Of a stretch of DNA of 64,000 nt, positions 1 through 12,827 are shown one piece after another; position 1 is the stretch's first letter, and each line of letters opens with the position of its first letter. The notes beneath the pieces are model-generated. The model was not told the DNA's origin. It did not search any database and worked only from the letters and a program-made list of their open reading frames with translations. This stretch comes from Azolla caroliniana (lineage: Eukaryota; Polypodiophyta). Where the stretch lies: positions 1,612,001 through 1,676,000 of the forward strand of contig JBHGNT010000005.1 of assembly GCA_043228905.1 (NCBI GenBank), in the 5' to 3' direction. Both the position numbers and the translations under genes were made by a program.

Positions 1-2024
1 AGCTTTAGAGATTCTTTATTCGAATATGAAATTTGTGAATACAAATTGAGGATATTGGTTATTCCATTTTGAAAGCAAAACAAACATGAAGCAACTTCTT
101 ATTGTTTCACATAAATTTGTGAACAAAAAATCAATGAAATACATGCGATGGCATCTTCCAGTATGATCATCTCAAATTTGTTCAATAGACAACATGTTTC
201 ATGTTCCTTCATGGGTATTGAATTCAAGTCCTCATATGATGGTAGCATAGTATAATATTTCAAAATTACACTAAACATGTTAAATTAATATCTCAACCAA
301 GTTCTCATATGATGTGTATCCAGAAAGTACATTGGGCTTGAGTTTGCTTGGAACAAACTAGAGAAGCAAGAAACAAGATTGACTATGGATTTGTGAACAT
401 ATGGACTGGAGGATTACTAAAATATTGGGTTCTTAGACACTTCAAGCGCTTTATTATGAGGTTGAAGTATTTCGGTGGTAGCATCACCAAGTCAATCATG
501 AAAGAGTTTGAAAATGTCAAAAACGTCTTCTAATAAAGTTCGAGCCAAAACATGTGCCATTATCTATGCCCAATGTTGTCTTCTAAATAGGTTTTTTTGA
601 CATAACCTACCTTCTTGAATATGCTCAAAAACTCTCTTGGAACATGGGAGGCAAGTGCAACAATTTCATCAGAAAATGAAGTAATGTCAATTTGGTGTTG
701 GTATTGTTTATGTTTCTTGGCTCTTGCCTCACTTGTGAGGGAGTACTTTATATGTATTCTAACTTCTAATACATCTTGGCATGTTATTAATCGTTAAAAC
801 AAAGTTGTCCATACATGTTGTTATTACAATCTAAACTAGAAAAGACAATACATACCAGATTCTATCGTTTACAATTACATTTGTTATCATTAGAAATATA
901 TCTATAGGATCTTTCTAAAGAAATGGTTATATTGTATTATAATATGATTATTCTTGTATTCCATGTAATGAAACAAAAACAAGGTGGCCGCCTAACGAAA
1001 CATATTCCTCTTTTGGACTATTAAATGTTAGATAATTATTATAGTGATCATGTAGGTGTGTGCCAATGCACCTAAAAACATAAAAAGATATATGATTCAT
1101 ATCATACGATATATAAATTGAGGTTAACGATTCACATATATAATGATGTACAATACTAAAGAGCATACAAAAGTAAACATTCTAAGTTAGATATAAAACT
1201 AGCACACCACAATTCACTATGGAACCCCAACAACTTACCCTTCTTTTATAGTTGCGGTAAATGGTTCCGAACGTGATCAAAATGGGAATTGCAACTGTTT
1301 GTTACTAGTATTTTTGACCAAGTCTTTAGGTAAAGTTCACCCTTCAATAACTATTTTATGGGAGGATATCAATTTATCCCCTCGGATGACGTACTTGGGT
1401 AAGATTGTCTCTTCACTTTTTAGCTACATTAGTCTTCATACCTTTGTGGGTCAAAGTTTTCCCCATTGTCTTGCTTTTTCTAGTCTAGCACTTTATCGAA
1501 TGAATAACTTCATTGAATCTAGCAATAAGATGGTATTGAAACAAGATAAATTGCTTTATTGAATTTTAACTTTAATAACTATCTAGATAGTAAACTCAAT
1601 ATATTTTATTATGTTAATCCAAGTTATGATATAGCAACGCTTTATAGCATTTCCATTGTATCCTTCCGTCCGGTTTGGGTTTCTTTCTAGAATAAGAAAA
1701 GATTAAAAGAAAATTTGAAACTTATAAAGTATGGTACTAGGAGCTAATTCTAATAGCTTGAAAGGGCACTACGGATAAGCTTTGACTTTATCTGGTTAAG
1801 AGACTAAGTTGGCAAAATATTATGAGTTTGATTAGATGGTTGAAAGTTATCGCAATAGGTCAATATAACAATTACAGTTAGTAACTTAGTAAGTTCACTT
1901 CTAAAAGGGCACCTTTGATAAACAAAGTTACATTGTCAAAGAACTTCTAGCCACTAACATATTTGTATATACTTGCTTAGGAGCATATAAATTTCTCTCT
2001 CTCACTCTCTCTCCCTATATATAC

Positions 2025-2027
<3 letters not shown>

Positions 2028-2070
<43 letters not shown>
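2028..2070. repeat. (TG)n microsatellite
   Basis: An uninterrupted run of about 21 TG units, preceded by a CT-rich tract at 1993-2013 and a short alternating TA stretch. It is a simple-sequence repeat with no associated gene. Confidence 0.97.
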
Positions 2071-2072
<2 letters not shown>

Positions 2073-5000
2073 CTTATCATTTCTAGATAATGTAATTGTG
2101 TCGATTGCCATTATGTGTATGTGCCAATATATTTTATTGCGTAGATCTATAAATACACAATTTAACTCATCCTAGATGTTAATGTATCACAACACCCAAA
2201 CATTTCAACCAATAATTTCCATAAATGAATTCCTCCAAGATATAGAAACAAACTCCTAGTATATGTTTTTCTATTATGATCCCATGACAATAATTAAGTT
2301 CATTTCATAGACATGTGTCCATGTTCCCAACTAGTCATTATGTTTAAGATGCATAAAAGAGAATTCTAGCTAAGGACGGGACATTGATTCCATTTTTTAA
2401 ACCAAAGTCAAGATGAACCCTTTCAAGTTTAGAACATATGATGGCTCGTGTTCTTGTTAAAAAGATTATTGTTCTACTATGTTGTTAATCAAAATAGATG
2501 TATATACGTGATTAGTCCTAATAATCAAAATAAATGTTGGGTGCCCAGTTCTTGACATGGACAAAGAGAAAAAAACGAAGTACAATTCTTCTGCCTAGCA
2601 AAAGGTTTCAAAGCGACCCCCCTTGACATATTTTGTTGAACCCTGATGTTCACATTGAGAAGAAAAATGCTTGCGAGGGGTTTATGCACATATATGAAAC
2701 CGCATCTCTAGAGAGAGTGACTCCATGGAGGCTTGTAGTGTGTGATGTAAACTGATGCGCAAATTCATGGCTCTGTTATAAATGACATGATTGTAGGTAT
2801 GCGTTGCAATTGCATCCATAACATTGACACATTCTAAAGTTACACATACAATGTGGAATATAATATAAGTACACACACTTACATTCAAATACACATGGCT
2901 AGGAGAGAAAATATTAATGTGAATGAACAATGATGTTGATTTCAAGTCCTGTCCACCAATTTTTACTTCTTGAATTCAGCGCAATGGACACATATTTGGG
3001 AACCTCTTTTTCCATCCCTATTTTTGCCCACTTTCGCATCTTGAAATGTCTCATGCCACTATGTGTGACCGAGGCCTAAAGGTATGAACATAAACAAGCT
3101 ACCACGTGACATCTAATGGTGTTATTATGATAAGATGCTTCAATAAAAGTTCATTAGGTATTGCGCTAGGTACGTCTAAACTTTCTATAATATATTCTAA
3201 TCTTTTACACAAAAAGTAAAATATAAAGGAAGTGACAAATATACCAAGCTTGCAATGTACTAATGGGTAACAACTTGTTAAAAGCAAGTAAATTGAAATA
3301 TACGACCTCACAAGGGGACAACAAGGTGAAGGGCAATGGCCAAACAAGGTTTTATTCCCCACTTGGCGGAAAACTAAAAACCAGAAACCAAATATGAAAC
3401 TAGGAAACTTTGGGAGATTTGTTGTTTTTGTAGCATTTAAAAAGGTGGTGATGTTGAAAATGCGATTTAGTTTTGTTTGGAGAATGGTATAGTTTGGAAG
3501 GATACTTGAGATTGGACAAAACAATCAATGTCTCTAGACAAGTGTTGTTGAATTCTTGTCCTCGTGCGTTCTTATCCTATGGGAACAAAAGTTTATTCTA
3601 AAAAGTCAATTATCTTACCCTCAAGAAGCCATAACGTATATATGGTTTACTTTTCATTTATAAAACTAACAAAAAGATGATTCTCATCATGAATTTTAAT
3701 CTAGGTTTTGTAGGGTCTTGTCAAAGAGGATTAAAAGGATTGATTACATTAGTTAGTGATATCTTAATGGAACGTTTTTTTATTCACCTCAAAAACATTA
3801 TTTGCATTGACCTTTAAAATTGCCAGCTTAACAAACATTACTTTCAACACAAATGTTCTCCTTTCAAAGAAAATCTGATATGTTTTTTTGCATCGTGTGT
3901 ATTCACAAGGGACTAAAATAAATGCGGCATTTTGAAACACAGAATGAAAAGTAATTTACAATACAGCAACAATAACTAGTCATTTGATATTGAAGAATAC
4001 CCTTACTATGTGAGAATGCGCGCATGTACGCAAACAAGTTGTATCCCGAACTTCTATCAACCCAAGATAGATTCATTGATGGAAGGATGTAAAATGTTTT
4101 GGTCACATAAGTCTAACTTTTCAATATATCGGACGATTCATAGCAAGAAAAGGAATATGTGAATTCATAACTTATATTATATAAGAACAAATCTTCTCTC
4201 AATTTTGACACAAACTATGCCATTTGTGTATAGCTATTGCTTCCCTAACCTCCTTTTTGAGCAAACATTTTGTCTTGCTATCAATCCATCAAGAGTTTAA
4301 GGCGTTTGTATTAAAAAGGGAGTAAAAGACAAGAAATCTGTGTTGGAATAATAAGAGAGGGGTTGGTGTAGTGGTTTAATTCAGATGATGTGTATGTATT
4401 TTTGTGTCCCAAACAAGATTCAAATATGTCAAGCTACTAATACATTTTAGTACAATATTAATGTCTCGTAGTGTCCAATTTTTGGACCAATTCTTGATGA
4501 TTCACAAATCAATAGTTTTCCAAACATGTCTATCTAGAGAGGACACTTCATATACAAAATGAATCGAGAATACACTGCCCAACCTTGATGTTTCTAAATG
4601 AGACAAAATCAAATCAATACAGAAATTTTACACTTTACAAGTATACAAGTTTTACAGAGTTAAGTTTAGCATGGATGTCGATTAGAAAAAAGGTACCAAA
4701 ACGTTACAAGATGTGTGTGCAAGATATCTCATGTTCCAAACTTTGGGCAACTTCCTACCTTCTTTCAATATTAAATCTCAAAATGTGATACCCTGTTACG
4801 CTCATTGTACAAATTTATTTTGTTTGCTTTTATCGTTGAAATAAATTGCATGTAACTTTTATGTTGTTTCAAACCTATGAAGTTGCCCCACTCCCCTCTC
4901 CATATTCTAGGTTGTAGATTGTAGCCATAGAAGAAGGGAAGTGAGGACACCTATGTGCCTATCATTAAAGCAGTAATGTAAACTTTGGAATTATGCTTTT

Positions 5001-5197
5001 TCTAAGAACTAAGGTACAAAATATCATTTGAAAGTGGCTCGATGTAAATTTTGAGCAGATGCTAATACCCTCTACAATCTTAGCATGTGTGAGCACTGAG
5101 ATATATATAGATGTTTGATATCTCTATTCGTTTTCTTTGTTGGTTTGCGTACTCACCCAATATGTCGTGCAAACACCAATAGAAGGTAGCCAATGTA

Positions 5198-5292
5198 TTT
5201 GATTTAGCACATTGAAGATAGTTGTATGAAATTTTCCTTCAACAAAACCAAAATCCTCAGTCTTTGATTTAGCACATTGCAGATAGTTGTGT
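5198..5292. repeat. 30-bp direct duplication
   Basis: Two nearly identical 30-bp copies at 5198-5227 and 5263-5292, differing at about one base and separated by 35 bp, in non-coding DNA. Looks like a small local duplication. Confidence 0.8.
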
Positions 5293-8200
5293 ACACTCTG
5301 GTTTTCCTTCACATGCGTGTCCATGCAAACGTGTGCTTGATGACATTTCATATTATACCACCTACATTGCTAGAAGTTATGAATTAGCATTATGCCCCAA
5401 ATTTTAATTGAGTAACTTTTATTTCATTTTTTCCTTTCTGGGTGGATTGGGGGAGTGTCATAAATACCAAGTTGGTCATGATAAAACAATAATGTTCATA
5501 TTTGGTAACAATACCCACATAATATTTCCATTCCTCCATTATGGCACTTGGAAATGAAAGTTCAAAGCATTATTAACTATTTGGATGTGTTGTGAGATAG
5601 ACGACAAAGAGGGTTACGATGCCATACGTGACCATGAATGACCGACTCTTAGTATTTAGCTATTCTCATGTGTATTTAGCACACTTATATATACATATGC
5701 TTAAATAACCAAAACATACATACCATATCATTCAACAATGTACTCAAACATTCATGATAATCCTTCATATGAGGCATGAGTTGAAGACATGATGAGTTAC
5801 ACAATTTGTTATTGGCAGGTTGATAAACAATCCTTTAAAGGCCAAGAAGAAAGATTGATCAATATTAACAAGAATTGTAATTTTTTATGCAACCTTTCTA
5901 AAGATAGAACGATATGAATACAATTGTCAACCATGAAAACTTAGAAGTATTTTTTCTCTAGTTTTAAAGTTTTACAAATTTACTTTTTGAACCTAATAAG
6001 ATGCACCGGTGATACCTTGCTTTATGTATCTACAAGATTTGGAAGTGACATGTGAACAATACACTACATATGAGCTATACACACCAAGTCCAAATAATTT
6101 ATCATTTCTAATGTTCATTTATAACTTTTGTGAGAAACAAACATGATATCCTTGCATGATTATAACATCTTAAATTAAGCTCTAGTAATTTTGTTTCATA
6201 ATATTAAATTAATTAGATTATTATATAAAAAAGTAGATATTATTCACTAAGTTACCCTAAATCTACCGAGTATCACATTTCATGTAATCCTATTTTATCC
6301 GAAATCAATTTTAAAAAGTCGTGAAAATGTGATGCTTTGTTTTTATCATAAACATTGACAACCTTCATACTAAAGAAAAAAACGTTGAGATAATAGGTAA
6401 TCCATTTGTGTGCTGTGCATACGGTCGAACGTGTTTGCCATATTCAAGAAGCTCCATTTGTTATAATCTAAGAGATGCATAAAAAGATTTGCTTCCATAA
6501 AATCGACTCTATTTTATAGATTCCCAATCTACATGTTCTTAATTATTAGAAAACTATGCGGGTGGTTATGTATACTGCTATAGTTAGTTTCATTCTACGC
6601 CACATATCAAACAATACCTCACTACATTTTAATAACAAGTGGTGGTAACACACCTAGATAAGCATGCTTGAGTAAAATGAGAACGTCAATGGTCTAACCT
6701 CTAGTTGTTTGCAAGCCTCCACATTGATGTAAAGTTTAAACCAACATAAAAAAAGTAGAGCTTGAAGAAGCAAAGTAATAATTCTCTAGTGCAAGCAATA
6801 TTGGAAAGTCACCATTATCACCTACAAGAACATAGACATTTAAATCACTTATGGTAAGTGGTGTTTTTAATGATATCATCTTTCATTCATTTGAACATTT
6901 TAAAAATCAACTAAAAAATGCATAAGATGAAATTGCATTTGGTACATCAAACTTAAAAGTTGAGAATATGTGGTTATGTTTGTACAATGATCATGCAACA
7001 AATTAGATAATTTTATCCTTGGCTTACCTTGCATACATATTCTCAAGAATTGTAGAACAAGATAGAACTCAAGAGTAGACATATGTACGAATTAACTAGT
7101 GTTATCGTAATAAATCCAAGATGGTGTTTATATATGCATAGGATCATCATGTATAATCTACCAAAGATCATTGATGAGAATGCTCGGATCGATGAGCTCA
7201 AGGTGTTGTATAACACATTTATGTACGTGCACACACACGACACATACATTACATAATTCTGAGAGACGTCTTATGGACATAGAGTCACTTTGCACATACA
7301 AAGTACATCATGAGTTGGGTAGGAAACATTACATTTTATTCTTCCCATTGGTTGAACCATCCATCACAGTAAACCTTTTGTCCATATGCATTTTGTTGGT
7401 TTCATGCTGTTTGTTTTTATACCTTTACACGTCATGAATAATACAAATGTACATTGAATTCCAATTCTTTTCTGGCTCCCTGATATCTAGACATAGGATT
7501 TTCTACCTATCTATCACATCCTTCGTAAAAAACTTTTAGAGTCTCTTTTGGCTTTGCATTTGTCTTGTTAGCTATCTTGGCTATCTATCTATATAATAGA
7601 AGGTTGTATTCACTCTCAACTAGATTTGGAATGAATGAGTGGCACTAGCACCTACTAGTACTTTTATATAAAACTCGGATAAGTAATAGGAGGCCAAATT
7701 AGAGTCATGCAAAGAAACAAAGCAAGTAAATCATCATCAAGCCTTCATACACTATTCTTGAGTCTTGACATTTTAAAGTAGTATATATGGTATTCTTAAC
7801 CACCTAGGTAGGACTTCTTAACCATCCTCACCTCAATGACCAACTTGTATACGAAATCCAACAATGTCCTTTCAACTTATTTGGGGAAATGGCCATACAC
7901 GAGGTTCAATATGTCGATATATGGTTTGTCTATATGGTTTGTCTAGCAATAAAGTCTGGTAAGCATGTGGGACATGGTGGCATGAGAAATAACCAAGAGG
8001 ATATTGACACTTGGTATTGGATTGCACAAACTTCTATGCAAATGACATAGAAATGTTTCTTTACACTTTTCCTCTAAGTTACATGGTTTAGTATGTACAA
8101 TTAACTAAAGAGTATTTAATGGTCACATTATGTACAAAAACCCTACTAATAGATGAAGTAGTAGTAGTAGGATTTTTGGAAAAAAAAATAAAAAAATACA

Positions 8201-9010
8201 TGAAGTAGTTGTTCTTTAATGCATAAGAATAGACAAAACCTGCACTGTTACAAATGTTGGTGTACTAACAAACTTCATGCATGAGAAGGAGAGTGGATGC
8301 ATCAATAACTAGGAAACTTCAGTGATAATAGAACATTGTAAGAAGGTGTTGGTGCATGGACTATTGGAAAATTAATATTATATGAAGAAAATAGGATAAC
8401 AAGAAATTAATGTCTTACAAAATAGTATTTAATAATTAGTTGGTTGAGTCTCACTCTCAATTCATATAGAACTAAGAAAGTTTTTGCCAACAAGTCAATT
8501 GATTATAGTTCCGCTCTTCACATACTAAAACTTCTTGTCTACAATGGGTGCACCGGTCAAGGGAAGATCATTCGGCCCAATTAATGCAAACCCTCAATAG
8601 GCATAGAGTTATGCATCATGTGTTTGTGATTCCTATTTGTTGCCGCAAATTAAGTGCCAATGGCTAGCATTCCCCAGGTAGACCAAAGAATTGTGAAATA
8701 GCACAATTGGACATTTAGACCCCACACATTTTTAGCATTTTTCGAGAAAATAAGTACATTAATCCCTAGTGGAAGGTCATGAGTAATAGCTACTATAACA
8801 ACCATTCAATGAGTATTGACATTGTGTAATTTATGGAAGCCATGATGACATTGCCAAGTTTTTACAAGAAATAATTGACCAAGGATTCTTTACCTACTGT
8901 TTTATTGCAGTTTGATATTTATTGATAACCTTAAGTAAGAATGTGTGGCATCCATTAATATAAACTTGTCATGCCAATTTTATACATGCAAGCCCCAAAA
9001 AGGGGTTTGA

Positions 9011-9100
9011 CTCTTGGTCATTGTAGAATGAGATGCCACATTAATAAATGATCATCTCTCTTGGTCATCCTAGAATGAGATGCTACATTAATAAATGATC
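9011..9100. repeat. 43-bp tandem duplication
   Basis: Copies at 9011-9053 and 9058-9100 differ at three positions and are separated by 4 bp. A local duplication in intergenic DNA. Confidence 0.85.
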
Positions 9101-11189
9101 CAAGTAAGATATAGTAGTAAACTTGTAGCAATGAGAGGAAGTTACAGAAGATTGTAGAATGCCAATGCAAAGACTCCAAATGATATACAACAAGGGGGGA
9201 AAAGTATGATGTAACATGAAGGATCTAATGGCAATGAGGATCTCTCACTTGCTTATGAATGACCTAAAGAAGAAATTGCATCTTTAGGAGTCGGTCCAGA
9301 AAATAGGGTTGGCAATAGGAGGGGGGGACTGTCCATAAGAGTCCACGATGGCTTGGAAAGGAGAGGGGTTATTTTTTTGGGGGGGGGATTGTTCATAAGC
9401 TTCTTCAAATGGAGCTTTCCCTTTTAGGAAGGCACGTGAAAAGCAATTGAAGATGAGAATCATAGTACGTAAAATTCGTGTTCGTCTAACATAACATTTG
9501 TTTTCCTACGTTGGAAAACGAATGTGAATGTTATTCAAACATTCTTGTGATTTTTTTTTTTGTTTTTTCCCATTTTTTAAAAGTTTTTTTCCATTTTTTA
9601 GGCTTATTTACCTCATAATAAATAGTTAATCCAAAAGTATGGTATTTATCATTCTTTGAGGGTATTTTTCTTACGCAAATGATTGAAATGTATGGTACGT
9701 ATGGTTCATACTATGATGAGAATAATGCCAAGGAATGAGAGGGCCTCAAAAATAGAGGCCCAAGCAAAGTTTAAGATGGGAAGTTATCTAGGGAGATAAA
9801 AAGGGGAGTTCCACCTACAAAAAAGAAAAGATGGCGGGACTAATGAAGTAATCGTAATACTCCCAAGATTTAGGGATGTGGTTGGAGATTTGGTGAAATT
9901 ATAGAATAGGTTAATAGGCCTACCAAACATTCCTTGAGAGTAATATAGGTATTTTTCTTCATTAGGGTAAAAAATACATGCTATTTATAGTCCAATGGTT
10001 AGTTTTCGTGGATTTAAGAAAAACTAGACTATTCATACCACAAAAAACTAGAGGTCCTTCACCACTTCCAACTAGGAATTGGGTGTGGATATATTTCGAT
10101 TCCTTTTCCTGTTGATTATTGTTTGATTAGCCTACTTGTGTTATTCTTATTTTTTAACGATGTGTTCCAGGTGATTGTAACTACGCTTATGTCTACCTCG
10201 CATGGTACAACAAACAACAAATGGATTCCCTTTATTTCTCGAGAGATACAATATCAAGTGGTCATGATCACGACTAGGGCATGTGGCCTCTTATTTAAAG
10301 CAAGAAAGTGTATGGAGATTATGTACACGGTTTGTTGGTAATTTAATCATTTCATTTCAATCAAGCCTATGTTAGATATAATCAATGATCAGCCGGAAGT
10401 TGTAAATCTATCCCCATATGTGCTCTTAGAGTGCACATTTTGTGATAGTGCCCCAAATGAGGAGCGGCTAGTGTGCAACTCGACCATATGGGTCGATAAG
10501 GTGTTAATCTAGGAAACTGTAGATGCGAGGACACAATTTAAGAAAGAGTGAAATAGGTAAGAGGATTGGCTAATCAAGTTAACTAGAATATTTTGTGGGC
10601 AAGTTACAATGTACTTAGTCTTGAAGTATGTGCCATTGACTTCAAGATAAGTACTATCTAGCACTAGCATGTACCTAGGTAGTTGGGTCATATTAAATGA
10701 CAAGTCAATTGACAGAAAAGGAATATCTCCACTACTATCAACTGACATGCACATTTAATGTTACACTCAAACCAAACAGAGAATATAATCCACTGTCTTA
10801 CACAATGGTGTATTGATCATTAGTCCCCACTAATTTTGTAGTGAGTTGGTCCAAATCCCATCTAAGCTCTAAGGTGTGAGTGCATGGGTGAACTACCAAT
10901 GTGAGTTACTCTCATATGTAATAGAAGTTTTGATTTCATATATCCATTTCTGTAGTTGTAACTCTATATACCTATCTAATCGATTCTCAATATTTCTAAC
11001 AACCTACACATAGGGCCTCAAGGTCCTCCTTTTTGGTTCCAAGTATCATTTCTGAACATACAAACTAGAATCTGTTCAATATTGCCAATTATTTTAGTGT
11101 AATGTGAAAATACTTCTTCACTATGTCTACTATCTTGATTGTCATATGCCTCATAATCTAGATATTAAATGTGGAAGTGCTGGCACTTG

Positions 11190-11476
11190 TATTAATACTT
11201 GTTTGTATAATTACACCAAGGCTCTGTAACAAGAACCAAATTTCTAGGTAATTGCCATTGTTGATGTGGGATAGCACATAATATTGTTTGTGGGGGTTTA
11301 GGAAGTGACTTAAGCATTTGTGTTTGTCCAAATCTCCCATTGGTTGTCTTCTTGTAGTTTAGATTTTTGTCTCGCATTTATAACTTTGGGCATTTGTGAC
11401 CCGTGTGGGGGCCATGACATGGAAGGCAATGTACATTCTCATGGATTTCATATCCAAAGGGTTCTTCTTTCTTCTT
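11190..11476 (-). pseudogene. possible retroelement gag fragment with zinc-knuckle-like motif
   Basis: A minus-strand frame reads coding-like for roughly 95 codons with one TAA after the motif CLPCHGPHTGHKC. The motif has the C-x2-C spacing and later H and C of a retroviral-type zinc knuckle, though not the canonical x4/x4 spacing. A proline-rich segment and the phrase VLVTEPWCNY follow. No neighbouring protease or reverse transcriptase is visible. It may be a degraded LTR-retrotransposon gag end. The assignment rests on the motif alone and is weak. Confidence 0.35.
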
Positions 11477-11999
11477 AGTGTAGTGTGTGACTACTAGGAT
11501 TTGAAGCCATCTTTGTGGGTGTTTGAAATCCGCCATTGAATTTTTGAACCTCATGTCTATAGTGCACGCATGATTGAAAGTTGTGACACTAGTTATGGGG
11601 TGACCGCTCAGAAGAAAGTCGAATGAGGATCAGAAGGGAAGAGTGTCGAAAACCGACCAGAACAGACTCACAAGAAGAGCGAAATTGACACGTTCGTAAA
11701 CATAAGGGGCTGAAGAAATAGCACTGAGTGAGGATACCGACTTGAAAGGAAACGATCGAGAGGTGAACGAACTCAGATACAGATCGAGGATCCAACGAGG
11801 AGCACAGGAGCAGAAACGTGCGAGATATGAACAATCGACACAAGTTCGAAATCGAGAATTGGACACAAGACAACTTCAACAGTCGAACCAATTCGAACGA
11901 AGGACGATGTGAACACGTTGATTCGACCAACTTGGACAAGCCGAAACTTGAGGCTAACCGAATCAGGCTAGACATCGACTTCACCTTTGCCAACTCAAC
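11477..11999. other. unassigned left flank of the DNA transposon
   Basis: More GC-balanced than the DNA upstream. From about 11,810 to 12,000 it has an open plus-strand frame of 62 codons without recognisable motif. It ends directly at the target duplication of the transposon and continues, on the other side of it, at 18,844. Confidence 0.5.
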
Positions 12000-12004
12000 T
12001 TTAT
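12000..12004. repeat. target-site duplication TTTAT, left copy
   Basis: The 5 bp immediately outside the left terminal inverted repeat. The identical 5 bp lie immediately outside the right repeat at 18,839-18,843. The motif is AT-rich, so chance agreement is possible, but both copies abut the inverted repeats exactly. Confidence 0.75.
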
Positions 12005-12041
12005 AACACCGGGTCATTTAGAACATGTAATATGTCGCATT
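12005..12041 (+). repeat. left terminal inverted repeat of the DNA transposon
   Basis: Starts AACACCGGGTCATTT and continues to about 12,041. Matches the reverse complement of 18,802-18,838 at 31 of 37 positions, with the central GTAATATGTC fully conserved. Confidence 0.9.
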
Positions 12042-12827
12042 CCTTTATTGATAAATACATGAGATGTCAAGAATTACTATTTGTGAACAAACTTTCAAGA
12101 ATGTATCACGCATGCGCACACGACTTTTAAAAACCTCACTAAAAAATATAGTTAATATTATCAAGATTTGAAATTTAACCTATATTTTCTCAATTTACAC
12201 ATAAATTTATCCGACTCTTAGGTTAGATTACGGGAATGCATCCCCATCATAATTGTAATATGCTTCATTGTACATAATGTTGAATTCGAATCCAACTTAA
12301 CAAATTTAGAAATGCAACTGTGTTGCTATATTTGTCTCTAAATCCTATAAAGATTGTTATATTGAATTAGTAAATAGCATTTTTGGATATAATTAGAAAC
12401 ATATTCGCAAATGAATATCGCATGATATACCACACATGCCCAAAAACTACTACGAACATTATATCCCAATCATACATGAACACTGTGAATGTATTATCAA
12501 GTGAGCAACAACGTTGGCTTAATATTATTGTGTTTACTAGAAACTCAATAACCAAGATTAAAGACAACATAGATCATACAATAAAGCTTAATTCAATTAT
12601 ATTAATCAAGAAACAATTAGAACCAACATTTGTCATACTATGGATAGTTCATCATCTTCTATCAATAAAAATTATACTTAACCACATACTTTACGAGTCA
12701 ACCTTTGCAAACATATTATAGACACTTAAAGTTCGAGACACCAATCGAATAGTGTAAAAAAAATCTTATATTACAAAACAAGTTTAGGGTTATAAGTTTT
12801 TAGTTACAAATACAAAGTATTATACAA
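12042..12827. other. left subterminal region of the DNA transposon
   Basis: AT-rich DNA between the left inverted repeat and the stop codon of the methyltransferase gene. It contains a 112-codon plus-strand frame (12,383-12,721) of isoleucine/asparagine-rich, AT-driven composition that I do not consider a gene. It probably includes the 3' untranslated region of the minus-strand gene. Confidence 0.5.

Larger units (their letters stand above)
1..11150. other. AT-rich intergenic DNA, no gene recognised
   Basis: Long AT-rich stretch. Open frames on both strands reach at most about 140 codons, show no recognisable motif and overlap each other in different frames, so I call none of them genes. It holds a TG microsatellite, short local direct duplications and poly-A/T runs. 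A few coding-looking scraps, such as 10,123-10,500 on the plus strand, are too short and too broken to assign. I see no tRNA or rRNA gene. Confidence 0.7.

Noticed and set aside
4360-4440. tRNA-like stretch GGTGTAGTGGTTTAATTC
   Set aside because: Resembles a tRNA D-arm but no matching T-arm or acceptor stem follows.
11589-12017. 142-codon minus-strand frame crossing the transposon boundary
   Set aside because: It runs across the target duplication into the inverted repeat, so it cannot be one ancestral gene.
12383-12721. 112-codon frame inside the transposon's left end
   Set aside because: AT-driven Ile/Asn-rich composition and overlap with other frames; no similarity recognised.
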